The notes below the pieces were generated by a model. It was not told the DNA's origin and did not search any database. It saw only the letters and a program-made list of their open reading frames with translations. This document shows positions 15,711 through 23,743 of a DNA stretch of 58,600 nucleotides, piece after piece. The DNA lies in NCBI GenBank assembly GCA_030041515.1, contig JASHNS010000075.1, positions 1 to 58,600 of the forward strand. The letters run 5' to 3'. Made by a program: the position numbers and the translations under genes. Position 1 is the first letter of the stretch; each line of letters opens with the position of its first letter. The DNA is from Acidobacteriaceae bacterium (lineage in GTDB: Bacteria; Acidobacteriota; Terriglobia; Terriglobales; Acidobacteriaceae).

Positions 15711-16712
15711 CTAAAGCCGTGCTGCAATTGCGGTGACGAGAGTTTGGACCGGACGACGGTAAGGAATGCTGTTACCGAAGATGCAGTTATAGGCGCACTT
15801 TTCGCACTTCGACGACGGGAATTTCTCTCTGGCCTCAGCTTCCGCCCATTTGCTGGCAATGGGGAAATCCGGCTCGGTGAGCGAGCCGAGATTATTCTCG
15901 GCGAATCGTTCGCACGGGTAGACAAGGTTGCCCCATACGTCGACGTACATGCGCGCGCGCGGGTGGCATACTTGCTTGGTCAGCTGGTGGTCGTACTCTC
16001 CCAGATAAGTTTTGCAGTTCACGAACATCCCGAGCCCATAGCGTTTGCGGATGTCGCGGACCACACGATTGAATGCATCCCAGGATTCAAGATTGCCGAA
16101 ACCGTCCCTGACAGGCTGAACGAAGATCTTGAATCCATGATTCGCAGCCAGGTCAAAGAAATCAGACCAGTGAGACAGAGTTTCGTGTCCATTGATCGTG
16201 CAGTTAAAGTAGATCTGGTCTTCTTTGATGATGGCATCTTTGCGAAGCCGGATGATCGTGCTGAGAACTCTGTCGAGAATGTCGGGATATTGAGCATGTC
16301 GCATGAGGTCATAACTGACCGCAACATGGTCGAGCCCTCTTAGTATCTCCGGTTTCGACTCAAGAAACATCCCGTTGCTGATCGCCGAGAGCGAGTTGAA
16401 AGACAGCTCCGTTCGCGCATACTCCAGAAGGTCCGCGAAGCCCTTGTAAAGAAATGTCTCGCCTCCAGTGAAAATCACATTGTGTGTGGCTGGCGACAGG
16501 TTCTTCAGCACAGTCTTCATCTTTTCGAGAGGAAGTCCGGCTTCTTTGTAGCCCGTCGGGTAATTCGGATTTGCCGCGATGAAGCAATAGGAGCAACGCA
16601 GATTGCAGTGCGTATTGAGATGCACAGTCGTCTGTAACGCTTTCTGCGGCGCGAGGCCCATCTGGACGCGCACCACATCAAGGGCGATCGAGGCCAGCAC
16701 CGACGATTTCAT
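15711..16712 (-). CDS. Radical SAM protein with SPASM-like C-terminal cysteines
   Basis: A 333-residue protein. The radical SAM motif CNLRCSYC (CxxxCxxC) is near residue 36, followed by FTGGETFLYKG (the GGE SAM-binding motif). The C-terminal part has CHPRARMYVDVWGNLVYPCERF and CEKCAYNCIFG, the G-x-x-x-P-C and CxxC patterns of a SPASM/auxiliary iron-sulfur domain. Start ATG 16712 has GAGG 8 nt upstream; a GTG three codons earlier is an alternative. Such enzymes modify peptides or small molecules; with no precursor peptide in view and sugar genes on both sides, a sugar or glycan precursor is a possible substrate. It follows the second radical SAM gene after 27 nt. Confidence 0.88.
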   Translation of the reverse strand: MKSSVLASIALDVVRVQMGLAPQKALQTTVHLNTHCNLRCSYCFIAANPNYPTGYKEAGLPLEKMKTVLKNLSPATHNVIFTGGETFLYKGFADLLEYARTELSFNSLSAISNGMFLESKPEILRGLDHVAVSYDLMRHAQYPDILDRVLSTIIRLRKDAIIKEDQIYFNCTINGHETLSHWSDFFDLAANHGFKIFVQPVRDGFGNLESWDAFNRVVRDIRKRYGLGMFVNCKTYLGEYDHQLTKQVCHPRARMYVDVWGNLVYPCERFAENNLGSLTEPDFPIASKWAEAEAREKFPSSKCEKCAYNCIFGNSIPYRRPVQTLVTAIAARL

Positions 16713-16739
16713 ACCGATCACCTCGCTCGGAAGAACAGG

Positions 16740-18071
16740 CTACATCACCGGCACGAGGAACGCAGCGCGGCTGCCGATTTGTTTCGCTTTGATGGCCACT
16801 CGCTCGAAACGAGTGTTGATGTCGATGCGCGGGTAAACCTTCAGCCGGATCCGCTTCTTGTTTTCCCAGAGGTCCTGCAGCTCGCTGGAAATGGGCAGCT
16901 TGTCGACGCCGCGAAGGGCCAGGGCGCGCCGGTTGAACAGCCAGACGGTGTTTTTGTAGCTGTAGAGGCATCCGGGGTTGAGGATGCAGCGGGCGGCGGA
17001 CTGGAGGAACTCCTCATTCACCGACGCGGGATCGCGGAAGATGGCAATCCAGTCCTTGAATTCGAGGTTCTCGACGCGGTCAATGGACATCGTAACGGCG
17101 TCGCTCTGACCCCGGCGGACCGCGACGTCGATCTTGTGCGGCGACAAAACGGTGTTGACGGGCGCGATGCGGGCCTCGTCGCGCTTGTCCTGCGGCAGGT
17201 ACCAGATGGGATCGGCCTCGTGTCCCTTGTACTTGCTGGGATCGTAATTGTTGGTGTCGAGGATGATGAACTGGCCTTTCTGCATCTTGGGGCCGTTCAC
17301 TTTTTTCAGGCGCTCGTAGATGACCGGGGAGACGATATCGGTGTCGTCGTTGGCGTTGTTGGCCGGAACGGTGAGGGCAACCGAGCAGCTCTCGCACCAG
17401 TTGAGCTGCTCGCCGAAGTCGGCAGGCGTGCGCTTCCACCAGCCGGGCTCGACCGGCCAGCCCCCGGGTCCGTTGAAGAGCATGTCCATGGATGCGGCGA
17501 TTTCGCAGAAAAATGCACCCTTGGGGGTAATGGTGGCGCTCCAGATGTTCTGAATCCAGCAGTTATCTCGGAGCTTGAACCATTCTTCATCGACGATGCC
17601 CAGCTCCTTGCGCGTGACCAAAATGGCCTGGTGCATGCTGATGCTCTGGTGGTCGTTGAGGCTCTGGTAGGCGAAGGTGTCCTGGATCTTTTCGAAATTC
17701 TTGTAATAGCCGGGGCCCAGGGCGCTGAACAGTCCACGCTTGCGGCCTCGCATGTAGCGCACCATCCTCCCATAGTCCTTGAAGCTGGCGGTGGGCGTTC
17801 CCAGAAATGCCCGGGGGCGGGGCTCGGGAATGCGCGAAGCGTAGTAGTCCATCATTTCTTCGAACTGCGGGTGCAGTGAGGGCTCGCCGCCGATGATGCC
17901 GACGATGCCCGGAAATCCTTCCATCGAATCCACGGCTTTTTTGAAGAAATCCACGTCCATGAAGAACGGTTTGGGATGCTGACCACAAAACCGGGTGCAG
18001 TTGGAGCACGCGTGGTGGCAGGCATTGGTAATGTCGATCATGACGATCTTCATGTCAGCAGGGGATCTCAC
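16740..18071 (-). CDS. Radical SAM protein with long C-terminal extension
   Basis: A 443-residue protein. CHHACSNC (CxxxCxxC) lies near residue 18, extended by a further Cys in TRFCGQH, and GIIGGEPSLHPQF supplies the GGEP motif. Auxiliary-cluster cysteines appear as FFCEIAAS and NWCESCSVA around residues 200-240. The last 180 residues are not SPASM: they contain DWIAIFRDPASVNEEFL and CILNPGCLYSYKNT and resemble the tail of proteins acting on sugars rather than any domain I can name. Start GTG 18071 is preferred because AGAAGG lies 6 nt upstream; an ATG six codons later is possible. It heads a three-gene minus-strand unit with the next radical SAM gene and the polytopic membrane protein. Confidence 0.87.
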   Translation of the reverse strand: MRSPADMKIVMIDITNACHHACSNCTRFCGQHPKPFFMDVDFFKKAVDSMEGFPGIVGIIGGEPSLHPQFEEMMDYYASRIPEPRPRAFLGTPTASFKDYGRMVRYMRGRKRGLFSALGPGYYKNFEKIQDTFAYQSLNDHQSISMHQAILVTRKELGIVDEEWFKLRDNCWIQNIWSATITPKGAFFCEIAASMDMLFNGPGGWPVEPGWWKRTPADFGEQLNWCESCSVALTVPANNANDDTDIVSPVIYERLKKVNGPKMQKGQFIILDTNNYDPSKYKGHEADPIWYLPQDKRDEARIAPVNTVLSPHKIDVAVRRGQSDAVTMSIDRVENLEFKDWIAIFRDPASVNEEFLQSAARCILNPGCLYSYKNTVWLFNRRALALRGVDKLPISSELQDLWENKKRIRLKVYPRIDINTRFERVAIKAKQIGSRAAFLVPVM

Positions 18072-18244
18072 GCTTCACCTTCTTTTTTCCAGGGGAACTC
18101 GAGCCCGGCTGGGTCGAACTCGAATCGCTGCCGCTATTTTGAGCTAGTCGAGTTTACTGTGGGGCTCCAGTTTGTGACAATTGCGGACCAGGAACCTGAA
18201 ATGCAACCTTTGTGTGATGGTTCTGGCCTTTATTATTGCGGCGA

Positions 18245-19228
18245 ATGGGTATACGGCCGAAAATGGAACAACGATCCTGCGAACCGTTCCTGGTGACCGT
18301 TGCGGTCACAACCCACAACCGATGCGATCTGCTCGAGAGGGCGCTCCGATCCGTTCTCGCACAAACCTATTCCCGGCTGGAGATCCTCGTTTCTGACGAC
18401 GCATCCACAGATTCCACTCCGCAACTGATGGCGAAGGTGAATGACCCCCGCTTGACTTATCTGCGGATTGAAGCGCCAACAGGCATTGCCGGTAATTTTC
18501 AGAATGCTCTCGACCATGCGCAAGGCGAGTTTTTTCTGATCCTGAACGACGACGATGAGCTGGAGCCGGACGCGATCGCGGTTCTCAGCCGGAATTTCTG
18601 GCAGCCGCCGGCTGGAGCCGGCAAAGACTCTGTTGTGCTGACCTGGTGTCCGTGCAAGGTCCAGGATGAACGGAGGCATGTTCGCTACATCACCGACGGA
18701 GGTCCCGCGGTGGAACCGGGCATCGACCTTGTGGTGGGCCTGTTCGACGGAACCCGCGGGCCGCGGTTTTGCGGCATCCTGATGAAAACCAGCGACGCTG
18801 TGGAGGTGGGGTTCTCGAGAGACCATGGGGGCATTCCCGATGTCGGCCTCTGGACGCGCATGGCCGTTCGAGGGGGATATGCGTGCTGCGTGGATCGTCC
18901 CGTGGCGCGCTACACGGCACACTCTGCGAGCTGCACCGGCACGTCGACGGCGAAATCCTGGCAGGAAGCTGGAGAGTCCATCGTTCGCGACCTGCTCGGG
19001 GACCTGGAGACACGCGGCGATTTGGCCAAGGCGCGCCGCATACGGCGAAGCCGCCGGAATTTCATCACCGGCCTCCTGGCAACGGTCCTGATGCAGTCCT
19101 CAGGACGTCCCGGCTGGAAGTTGCGGGTGGTCAGGGAGTTCGTGCGCGTTCCGCAGTACTTCCTCACGCGCATGACGCTGCGCCGATTGCTCCGGGAACG
19201 CCACAAGCTCCAACCCGCTCAGCAGTAG
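18245..19228 (+). CDS. Family 2 glycosyltransferase
   Basis: A roughly 327-residue GT-A enzyme. It has VTVAVTTHNRCDLLERALRSVLAQTYSRLEILVSDDASTD split over residues 15-55, the metal-binding LILNDDDELEPD near 100, and a GVPD-like acceptor block GGIPDVGLWTRMA near 195. No membrane anchor is visible, but the basic C-terminus could associate with the membrane. The start is uncertain: ATG 18245 and ATG 18263 are both possible, and a TTG at 18236 is in frame; none has a clear ribosome binding site. It probably adds a sugar to the same surface glycan as the neighbouring genes, though it is transcribed alone and divergently from the radical SAM unit. Confidence 0.85.
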   Translation: MGIRPKMEQRSCEPFLVTVAVTTHNRCDLLERALRSVLAQTYSRLEILVSDDASTDSTPQLMAKVNDPRLTYLRIEAPTGIAGNFQNALDHAQGEFFLILNDDDELEPDAIAVLSRNFWQPPAGAGKDSVVLTWCPCKVQDERRHVRYITDGGPAVEPGIDLVVGLFDGTRGPRFCGILMKTSDAVEVGFSRDHGGIPDVGLWTRMAVRGGYACCVDRPVARYTAHSASCTGTSTAKSWQEAGESIVRDLLGDLETRGDLAKARRIRRSRRNFITGLLATVLMQSSGRPGWKLRVVREFVRVPQYFLTRMTLRRLLRERHKLQPAQQ

Positions 19229-19290
19229 GTCCCGGTGACGGGATCGAACTGCCGCCCCTTGGGGGAGCTGACAGGCTCGCGCCGCCGCGC
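19229..19290 (-). other. tRNA-like remnant
   Basis: On the minus strand, just after the GT2 stop, there is a tRNA 3'-half look-alike: an arm GGCAG-TTCGATC-CCGTC with a canonical T-loop and one mismatch (A-C), followed by ACCGGGACC. Upstream of it CCTGTCAG resembles a tRNA-Asp anticodon loop and CCCCCAAGGGG is a small hairpin. No matching 5' acceptor strand and no CCA end are seen, so this is not a working tRNA. It sits 40-100 nt from a true tRNA-Pro gene, so an old tRNA or attachment-site fragment is possible. Confidence 0.3.
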
Positions 19291-19332
19291 CGACGACCCG
19301 GCGCAATGTCTCCGGGTCAGACCGTGGATGGA

Positions 19333-19409
19333 TGGTCGGGGCGGAGGGATTCGAACCCCCGACCCTCTGCTCCCAAAGCAGATGCGCTACCAGACTGCGC
19401 TACGCCCCG
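19333..19409 (-). tRNA. tRNA-Pro (anticodon TGG)
   Basis: A 77-nt cloverleaf on the minus strand with encoded CCA. The acceptor stem pairs CGGGGCG with CGCCCCG, discriminator A. The anticodon stem is TCTGC/GCAGA with loop TTTGGGA, giving TGG. The T-arm contains GGTTCGAATCC. It reads proline CCN codons. Confidence 0.96.
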
Positions 19410-19578
19410 ATGCCTCGATTGTAGCGCAGCGCCCGACCGACCTGAGTCCTGCCGGCCGCGCTGCGTCGGCGCCGAATCCGCTTCCGCAACCGCAGCAATC
19501 ACGGGCAGATACGGGTTTCGAAGCCCTGCGCGGGCCAGCAGATGCAACCGTCTGAAATGCTACAATCAGAGCTGGCAT

Positions 19579-19654
19579 GGCGGCTATAGTTCAGCGGCAG
19601 AACGCCTGACTGTGGCTCAGGATGTCGTGGGTTCGATCCCCACTAGCCGCCCCA
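19579..19654 (+). tRNA. tRNA-His (anticodon GTG)
   Basis: A 76-nt cloverleaf with encoded CCA. The acceptor stem pairs GCGGCTA with TAGCCGC, and the extra 5' G (19579) pairs with C73, the special feature of tRNA-His. The anticodon stem CCTGA/TCAGG encloses CTGTGGC, anticodon GTG. An extended -10 box TGCTACAAT (19558-19566) lies 12 nt upstream of the gene. Confidence 0.96.
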
Positions 19655-19727
19655 ATCGGTTGTCCCAGGCATTCCTCAGCTGCATCCTCCTGTGAAGAGC
19701 AATCAGCCAAGAACCCAGAGCGGTAGC

Positions 19728-20441
19728 ATGTACGTGGGTTGCTCCGGCTGGGCATACGCGTCCTGGAAGCCAGGCTTCTATCCGGCCAGGCTCTCCTCAA
19801 AAAAGCTGCTCGAGTTTTACGCGACGCAGCTCAATTCCGTCGAGGTGAACTACACCTTCCGCTCACTGCCGGGCCGCGCGACGGTGGAGAACTGGCTGGC
19901 GCAGACGGGCGAGGACTTCCGCTTTTCCTTCAAAGCGCCGCAACGGATCACGCACATTCGGCGCCTGCGCGACTGCGGGGCCGATCTGAAGAATTTCGCC
20001 GCAGCCATCGAGCCGGTCGCGGCTGGCGGACGGCTCGGCCTGATCCTGTTTCAGCTTCCGCCCAATTTTCGCGCCGACGCTCAGCGGCTGGCCGGCTTTC
20101 TCAAAGAGGCCGGCGAACTTCGGCTGCGCCTGGCGTTCGAGTTTCGGCACGACTCATGGTTCGATTCGGGCGTTTACCAGCTGCTGGAGCAGCACAACGC
20201 CGCACTCTGCGTCGCTGAGAGCGACGAGCTGACAACACCGGATATCGCGACCGCGCCGTTTGCGTGTTACCGGCTGCGGAAGAGCGAGTATTCCAGCGCT
20301 GAGCTTCACGCGATCCGAAACAAATTGGCCGAACGCTCCGCAACCGGCGACGTCTTCGCCTACTTCAAGCATGAGGACGAGCCAACCGGCGTGCTGCGAG
20401 CGATGAAGGTTCTCTCGGCGCCGCGGAGGGCGAGCCAGTGA
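19728..20441 (+). CDS. DUF72 family protein (YecE-like)
   Basis: A 237-residue TIM-barrel-like protein. MYVGCSGWAYASWKPGFYP at the N-terminus, then EFYATQLNSVEVNYTFRSLP, FSFKAPQRITH, LILFQLPPNFRAD, LAFEFRHDSWF and VFAYFKHEDEPTG are the conserved DUF72 blocks. The family has no firmly established function. ATG 19728 begins at the conserved strand; an in-frame GTG at 19692 would add 12 residues with no better ribosome site. The stop overlaps the GTG of the hydrolase gene (GTGA), so the two are co-transcribed. The gene begins about 75 nt after tRNA-His. Confidence 0.88.
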   Translation: MYVGCSGWAYASWKPGFYPARLSSKKLLEFYATQLNSVEVNYTFRSLPGRATVENWLAQTGEDFRFSFKAPQRITHIRRLRDCGADLKNFAAAIEPVAAGGRLGLILFQLPPNFRADAQRLAGFLKEAGELRLRLAFEFRHDSWFDSGVYQLLEQHNAALCVAESDELTTPDIATAPFACYRLRKSEYSSAELHAIRNKLAERSATGDVFAYFKHEDEPTGVLRAMKVLSAPRRASQ

Positions 20442-21484
20442 GCGTTTCCTCTCAGATCGGTGCGGGTTGGCTGACGGACTTCGTGCCGCGCCGCGGGCTG
20501 AGCAACGGCCATTTGCAAACGCTGGCCGGAAACTTCCTGCCGCGCCGGCTGCAGCTGCCCGAGCCGGAATCGCTGCTGGTGGAGGTCGAAGGTCCGGTCG
20601 CGGGCTACGGGCCGACGCGCGTGCTTTGCCACTGTCACTGGCAGCGGCGCGAAATCTGCCGGGAGCGGCTCACGCTGATCCTGGTCCATGGGCTGGAAGG
20701 ATCGTCCAGTTCGAAGTACATCGTCGGCAACACGGCGCGGGCGCTGGCCGCGGGCATGAACGTGGTGCGCATGAACATGCGTTCCTGCGGCGGGACCGAC
20801 GAGCTGTCGCCGACGATTTATCACTCGGGCCGTTCCGGTGACGTGGGCCGCGTACTCGAGGCGATTGTGCGCGAGCAAGATTTGGGCGCCGTCGCGCTGG
20901 TTGGCTACTCGATGGGCGCCAATCTGGTGCTGAAGTACGCCGGGGAACTGGGCGGCTCGGCGCCCGCTCAGCTCAAGGCGGTGGTTGGCGTGTCGCCGCT
21001 GATGGATTTGGCGCCTTCGTCGGCCGCGCTGCACCTGCCGCAGAACCGGATCTACGAGTGGCACTTTCTGCGCAACATGGTGGCGCGGGTGCGGCGGCGG
21101 ATGCAGTTATATCCCCGCATCTACGGCGGTGCGGCGGTCGACCGGATCCGGTCGATGCGCGATTTCGACGACGCCATCGTCGCGCGCTATGGAGGCTTTC
21201 GTAACGCTGACGATTACTATTGCCGCGTGGCCAGTTCGCGGGTGGCCGGGGAACTGCGTGTTCCGACGCTCATCCTGCGTGCCCTCGACGATCCATTCAT
21301 CCGCATGCTCCCGGAAACGCGCGCCGCGCTCCTCGCGAATCCACACGTGACGCTGGTGGAGACGCGGCACGGGGGACACTGCGCGTTTCTGGCTTCCGCG
21401 AGTAACGGATCCCGCGATGGGCGCTGGGCGGAGCAGACGCTGGCGGGGTTCCTCAATGGATTCCAGCCGAACCTGGCGGGTTGA
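20438..21484 (+). CDS. Alpha/beta hydrolase, YheT family
   Basis: A 348-residue serine hydrolase. It carries RRGLSNGHLQTLAGNFLPR, typical of the YheT family N-terminus, the oxyanion strand LILVHGLEGSSSSKY, the nucleophile elbow GYSMGAN, the acid in ALDDPFI and the catalytic His in RHGGHCAFLA. No signal peptide. Substrates of the family are poorly defined (small esters or lipids). The start GTG overlaps the DUF72 stop. The gene ends 43 nt before tRNA-Arg. Confidence 0.9.
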   Translation: MSVSSQIGAGWLTDFVPRRGLSNGHLQTLAGNFLPRRLQLPEPESLLVEVEGPVAGYGPTRVLCHCHWQRREICRERLTLILVHGLEGSSSSKYIVGNTARALAAGMNVVRMNMRSCGGTDELSPTIYHSGRSGDVGRVLEAIVREQDLGAVALVGYSMGANLVLKYAGELGGSAPAQLKAVVGVSPLMDLAPSSAALHLPQNRIYEWHFLRNMVARVRRRMQLYPRIYGGAAVDRIRSMRDFDDAIVARYGGFRNADDYYCRVASSRVAGELRVPTLILRALDDPFIRMLPETRAALLANPHVTLVETRHGGHCAFLASASNGSRDGRWAEQTLAGFLNGFQPNLAG

Positions 21485-21527
21485 CACGTCGTTACAATGA
21501 GGATGGTTAAACCTAGTTTCACGACGC

Positions 21528-21604
21528 GGGCGAGTAGCTCAATCGGATAGAGCACCGGCCTTCTAAGCCGGGGGTTGTGGGTTCGATTCCCGCCTCGCCC
21601 ACCA
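21528..21604 (+). tRNA. tRNA-Arg (anticodon TCT)
   Basis: A 77-nt cloverleaf with encoded CCA. The acceptor stem pairs GGGCGAG with CTCGCCC, discriminator A. The anticodon stem CCGGC/GCCGG encloses CTTCTAA, anticodon TCT, for AGA/AGG codons. The T-arm is GTGGG-TTCGATT-CCCGC. A TACAAT box lies at 21493-21498. Confidence 0.96.
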
Positions 21605-22129
21605 GGACTTCGCGTCCAGCGGACTTCCTCCGATCTATTCCGGCGTTGCCAGGGCTGAGACGCCCTGCAAAACAGCTCAACCAAGGGGGTGCCCCCTCCT
21701 GGCACTGAGCGGTGGCAAGCGGCTGATTCCACAAGGCTTGCGGAGGGGGTCCGCAGGACTGTGGCAACCTCCTAATTCCAGGGTGGTTGCGGCCGCGATT
21801 CGGGCGTTTTGGCCTGATGTTACCGACTAGTCCATGCCCACCGCGTTCTCAAAACAGCGCGCGATGCGCCGGCCTGGGCCGGGGTGCGCAGATACGCATG
21901 CAGAGCGCTGAGCCTGAAAAGCAAAAGCTCTGTCGCGAGGACAGAGCTTTTCCTGTGTTTCAGGATAGATTTTCCGAGGAAATGAAGGCAAGAGGAATCG
22001 GCGCGGCTCGGTTACGGAAGTACCGCCGGGTTGAGCCGACCGCAGGACGGCGGCGTACGATTCCAAAAAAAGACTTCTCCTGTGGCGATGACACAGGAAT
22101 CTGTGGCATGCGGCGGTCGCTGGAACTGC
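21605..22129. other. Non-coding or decayed stretch downstream of tRNA-Arg
   Basis: No convincing gene is present on either strand. The open frames here change with no conserved motif or ribosome site. The only clear structure is the hairpin terminator at 21923-21951. With the permease remnant that follows, this looks like eroded sequence at a tRNA 3' end. I see no integrase, no repeat of the tRNA 3' end and no other sign of an element. Confidence 0.5.
21923..21951 (+). terminator. Rho-independent terminator, bidirectional
   Basis: A perfect 12-bp stem AAAAGCTCTGTC / GACAGAGCTTTT with a 5-nt loop GCGAG. The A-tract and T-tract at the two ends let it work in both directions. It stands about 320 nt after tRNA-Arg. 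Confidence 0.8.
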
Positions 22130-22288
22130 TGTGTGCTTGCGTCCATGCTGTTCGGCACGCAGCCGAGAGACGCGGCGACCTATGCGGCCATGGCTATGCT
22201 GCTGGTGGCGGTGGCGCTGGCGGCGGGGTACCTGCCGGCGTGGCGCGCCTCGAGGATCAATCCAATGGTGGCGCTGCGGACGAACTGA
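22130..22288 (+). pseudogene. C-terminal remnant of an FtsX/MacB-type (ADOP) permease
   Basis: About 52 codons ending at TGA 22288 encode SMLFGTQPRDAATYAAMA, a membrane helix LLVAVALAAGYLPAWRASR and INPMVALRTN. This is the usual C-terminal end of MacB/FtsX-type permeases; the two full-length copies in this window end with the same type of block ([14 protein letters not shown] and [14 protein letters not shown]). Upstream in the same frame there is no homology, and the rest of the roughly 800-residue protein is missing. It is therefore a 3' relic. An ATG at 22031 keeps the frame open but the residues before position 22130 look random. Confidence 0.8.
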
Positions 22289-22342
22289 GGATCGGTGCGG
22301 AGGCCGGAGCAAGGTGCCAGCCGAGCGATCGGGGGGATACAA

Positions 22343-22379
22343 AAAGAAAACCGGGGAGAACTTCTCCCCGGTTTTCTTT
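22343..22379 (-). terminator. Rho-independent terminator of the cold-shock gene, bidirectional
   Basis: A near-perfect 18-bp inverted repeat AAAGAAAACCGGGGAGAA / TTCTCCCCGGTTTTCTTT around one central base, 16 nt past the csp stop. The stem is GC-rich in the middle with A and T tracts outside, so it can stop transcripts in both directions. Confidence 0.9.
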
Positions 22380-22394
22380 GTGGTTTCTGAACTC

Positions 22395-22598
22395 TTAGAG
22401 AGCCTGGACGTTCTCAGCCTGCCAGCCCTTGGGTCCCTTGACCACGTTGAACTGAACAGCCTGACCTTCCTGCAGCGAGCGGAAGCCGCCATTGCTCTGA
22501 ATGGCGGAGTAGTGGACGAAGACGTCCTCGCCGTTCGGCCTGGAGAGAAATCCAAAACCCTTGGCGTCGTTAAACCATTTCACGGTTCCCTGTTCCAT
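22395..22598 (-). CDS. Cold-shock protein, CspA family
   Basis: A 67-residue OB-fold protein. [20 protein letters not shown] holds the RNP1 motif [14 protein letters not shown] is RNP2, and [13 protein letters not shown] ends it. It binds single-stranded nucleic acid and acts as an RNA chaperone. Start ATG 22598 is set by the family N-terminus; AAGGA lies 11 nt upstream, and a 15-codon upstream extension is not conserved. The more than 100 nt of leader before it would suit the usual post-transcriptional control of csp genes. It ends at a strong terminator. Confidence 0.96.
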   Translation of the reverse strand: MEQGTVKWFNDAKGFGFLSRPNGEDVFVHYSAIQSNGGFRSLQEGQAVQFNVVKGPKGWQAENVQAL

Positions 22599-22844
22599 AT
22601 GCGTGTGTTCCTTTTTCTGATGTAGATGAATCGCTGAACTCAAGTGGGATGTTTGCGAGTTAAGCGATGAAGCGGAACAGGCAAGAACACCAAATCGGAT
22701 TCGACGATCCCATCCAGTGTAGCATCTCTGGCGCCAAATCCCGGGTCAGAGTTTGGCAGGGAAGCAGCGACGCCGATTCTGCGATTGCGGCGCTCCATGG
22801 CTCCCGGTTGGGTGGCCCCGCGAACTTTACCGGCCGTTGTGCCG

Positions 22845-23684
22845 TCAGCGGCGGACTGTCAGGACAGGGCAGCCGGCGGCTGTTATGAGAGCGTGAGCGA
22901 AACTGCCGGAGGCAAAGGAGTCGAGATAGCCGCCGGCGCGCAGAGAGAAAACGATGAGGCCGGCGTGGATTGCGGCGGATTCGCGCAGCAGTGTGAGTGC
23001 GGCGCCGTGAAACTCGAGGACGCGGGCGGGGGCGAAGCGGCGGCGAATGTCGGGATCGAGTTGCAGGCGGGATTGGCCCCTGGGGGAGAGGACAAGCCGG
23101 ATTTGCGGTCTGGACAGTGCAGGCCAGGCGGCGAGTGCGGCGCGCAGGCTTTCCGATGCCGTATCCGTAACAAAGAGCGGGCGGTCCAGGGAGCGGGGGG
23201 TCTCTGTGTGGAGCTTCGGATCGCAGGCAGCCACAGTCAGCACGGAGCAGGGTGCATGGCCGAGGAGGGCACGAGCCGTGGGACCGAGCGTCGATGGTTT
23301 GCGGCTGCGAGTTCCGTTGACGCCGAGAATGAGCAGCGAGGCCTGCTCTTTGGCAGCCACCTGACGGATGGCGCGGGCGGGGCTTCCGGCGGTGACAAGC
23401 GTGGCGGACTCAGCGACGCCGGCCCTCCGCATCTCACGGCGGATGTCGCGGAGGCGAGACGCCGCAGAATCGTGCGCGATGGAATAGGATGGGCGGTCGG
23501 CGGATGACGCGCCAGTGAGATCCATGACGTGCACCGCGCGGACGGAAGCTCCGCGCAGGCGGGCGATCTGGCAGGCGCAGGCGAGGGCGGACCGGGCGGG
23601 AGCGCAGAAGTCGGTAGCGAGGAGGATGACTGGCCGCGGAGCCGCGGATGGGGGACCAGCGAGGGCGACGCGCGCGGCGGTCAT
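22845..23684 (-). CDS. Universal stress protein, tandem UspA domains
   Basis: A 279-residue protein with two Usp domains. The first (about residues 17-150) starts PVILLATDFCAPARSAL and has the nucleotide-binding pattern G-x2-G-x9-G in ILGVNGTRSRKPSTLGPTA, followed by APCSVLTVA. The second (about 165-279) is degenerate: it keeps the final GCPVLTV strand but lacks the glycine motif. Usp proteins bind ATP and help in stress survival; the exact role here is unknown. It lies 60 nt upstream of nothing obvious and on the same strand as the OsmC-like gene, which is transcribed toward it. Confidence 0.88.
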   Translation of the reverse strand: MTAARVALAGPPSAAPRPVILLATDFCAPARSALACACQIARLRGASVRAVHVMDLTGASSADRPSYSIAHDSAASRLRDIRREMRRAGVAESATLVTAGSPARAIRQVAAKEQASLLILGVNGTRSRKPSTLGPTARALLGHAPCSVLTVAACDPKLHTETPRSLDRPLFVTDTASESLRAALAAWPALSRPQIRLVLSPRGQSRLQLDPDIRRRFAPARVLEFHGAALTLLRESAAIHAGLIVFSLRAGGYLDSFASGSFAHALITAAGCPVLTVRR

Positions 23685-23743
23685 GGGGAAAGGTTAGGGC
23701 GAGATGAGGGCGGTGTCGGTGATTCGGGTCACCGTCTCAGGAG

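Noticed and set aside
19229-19332. Selenocysteine tRNA
   Set aside because: A T-arm and a small variable-arm-like hairpin are visible, but there is no matching 5' acceptor strand and no proper TCA anticodon loop.
22031-22129. N-terminal part of the permease-like frame
   Set aside because: The frame is open but its residues show no similarity to the family; only the part from about 22130 is recognisable.
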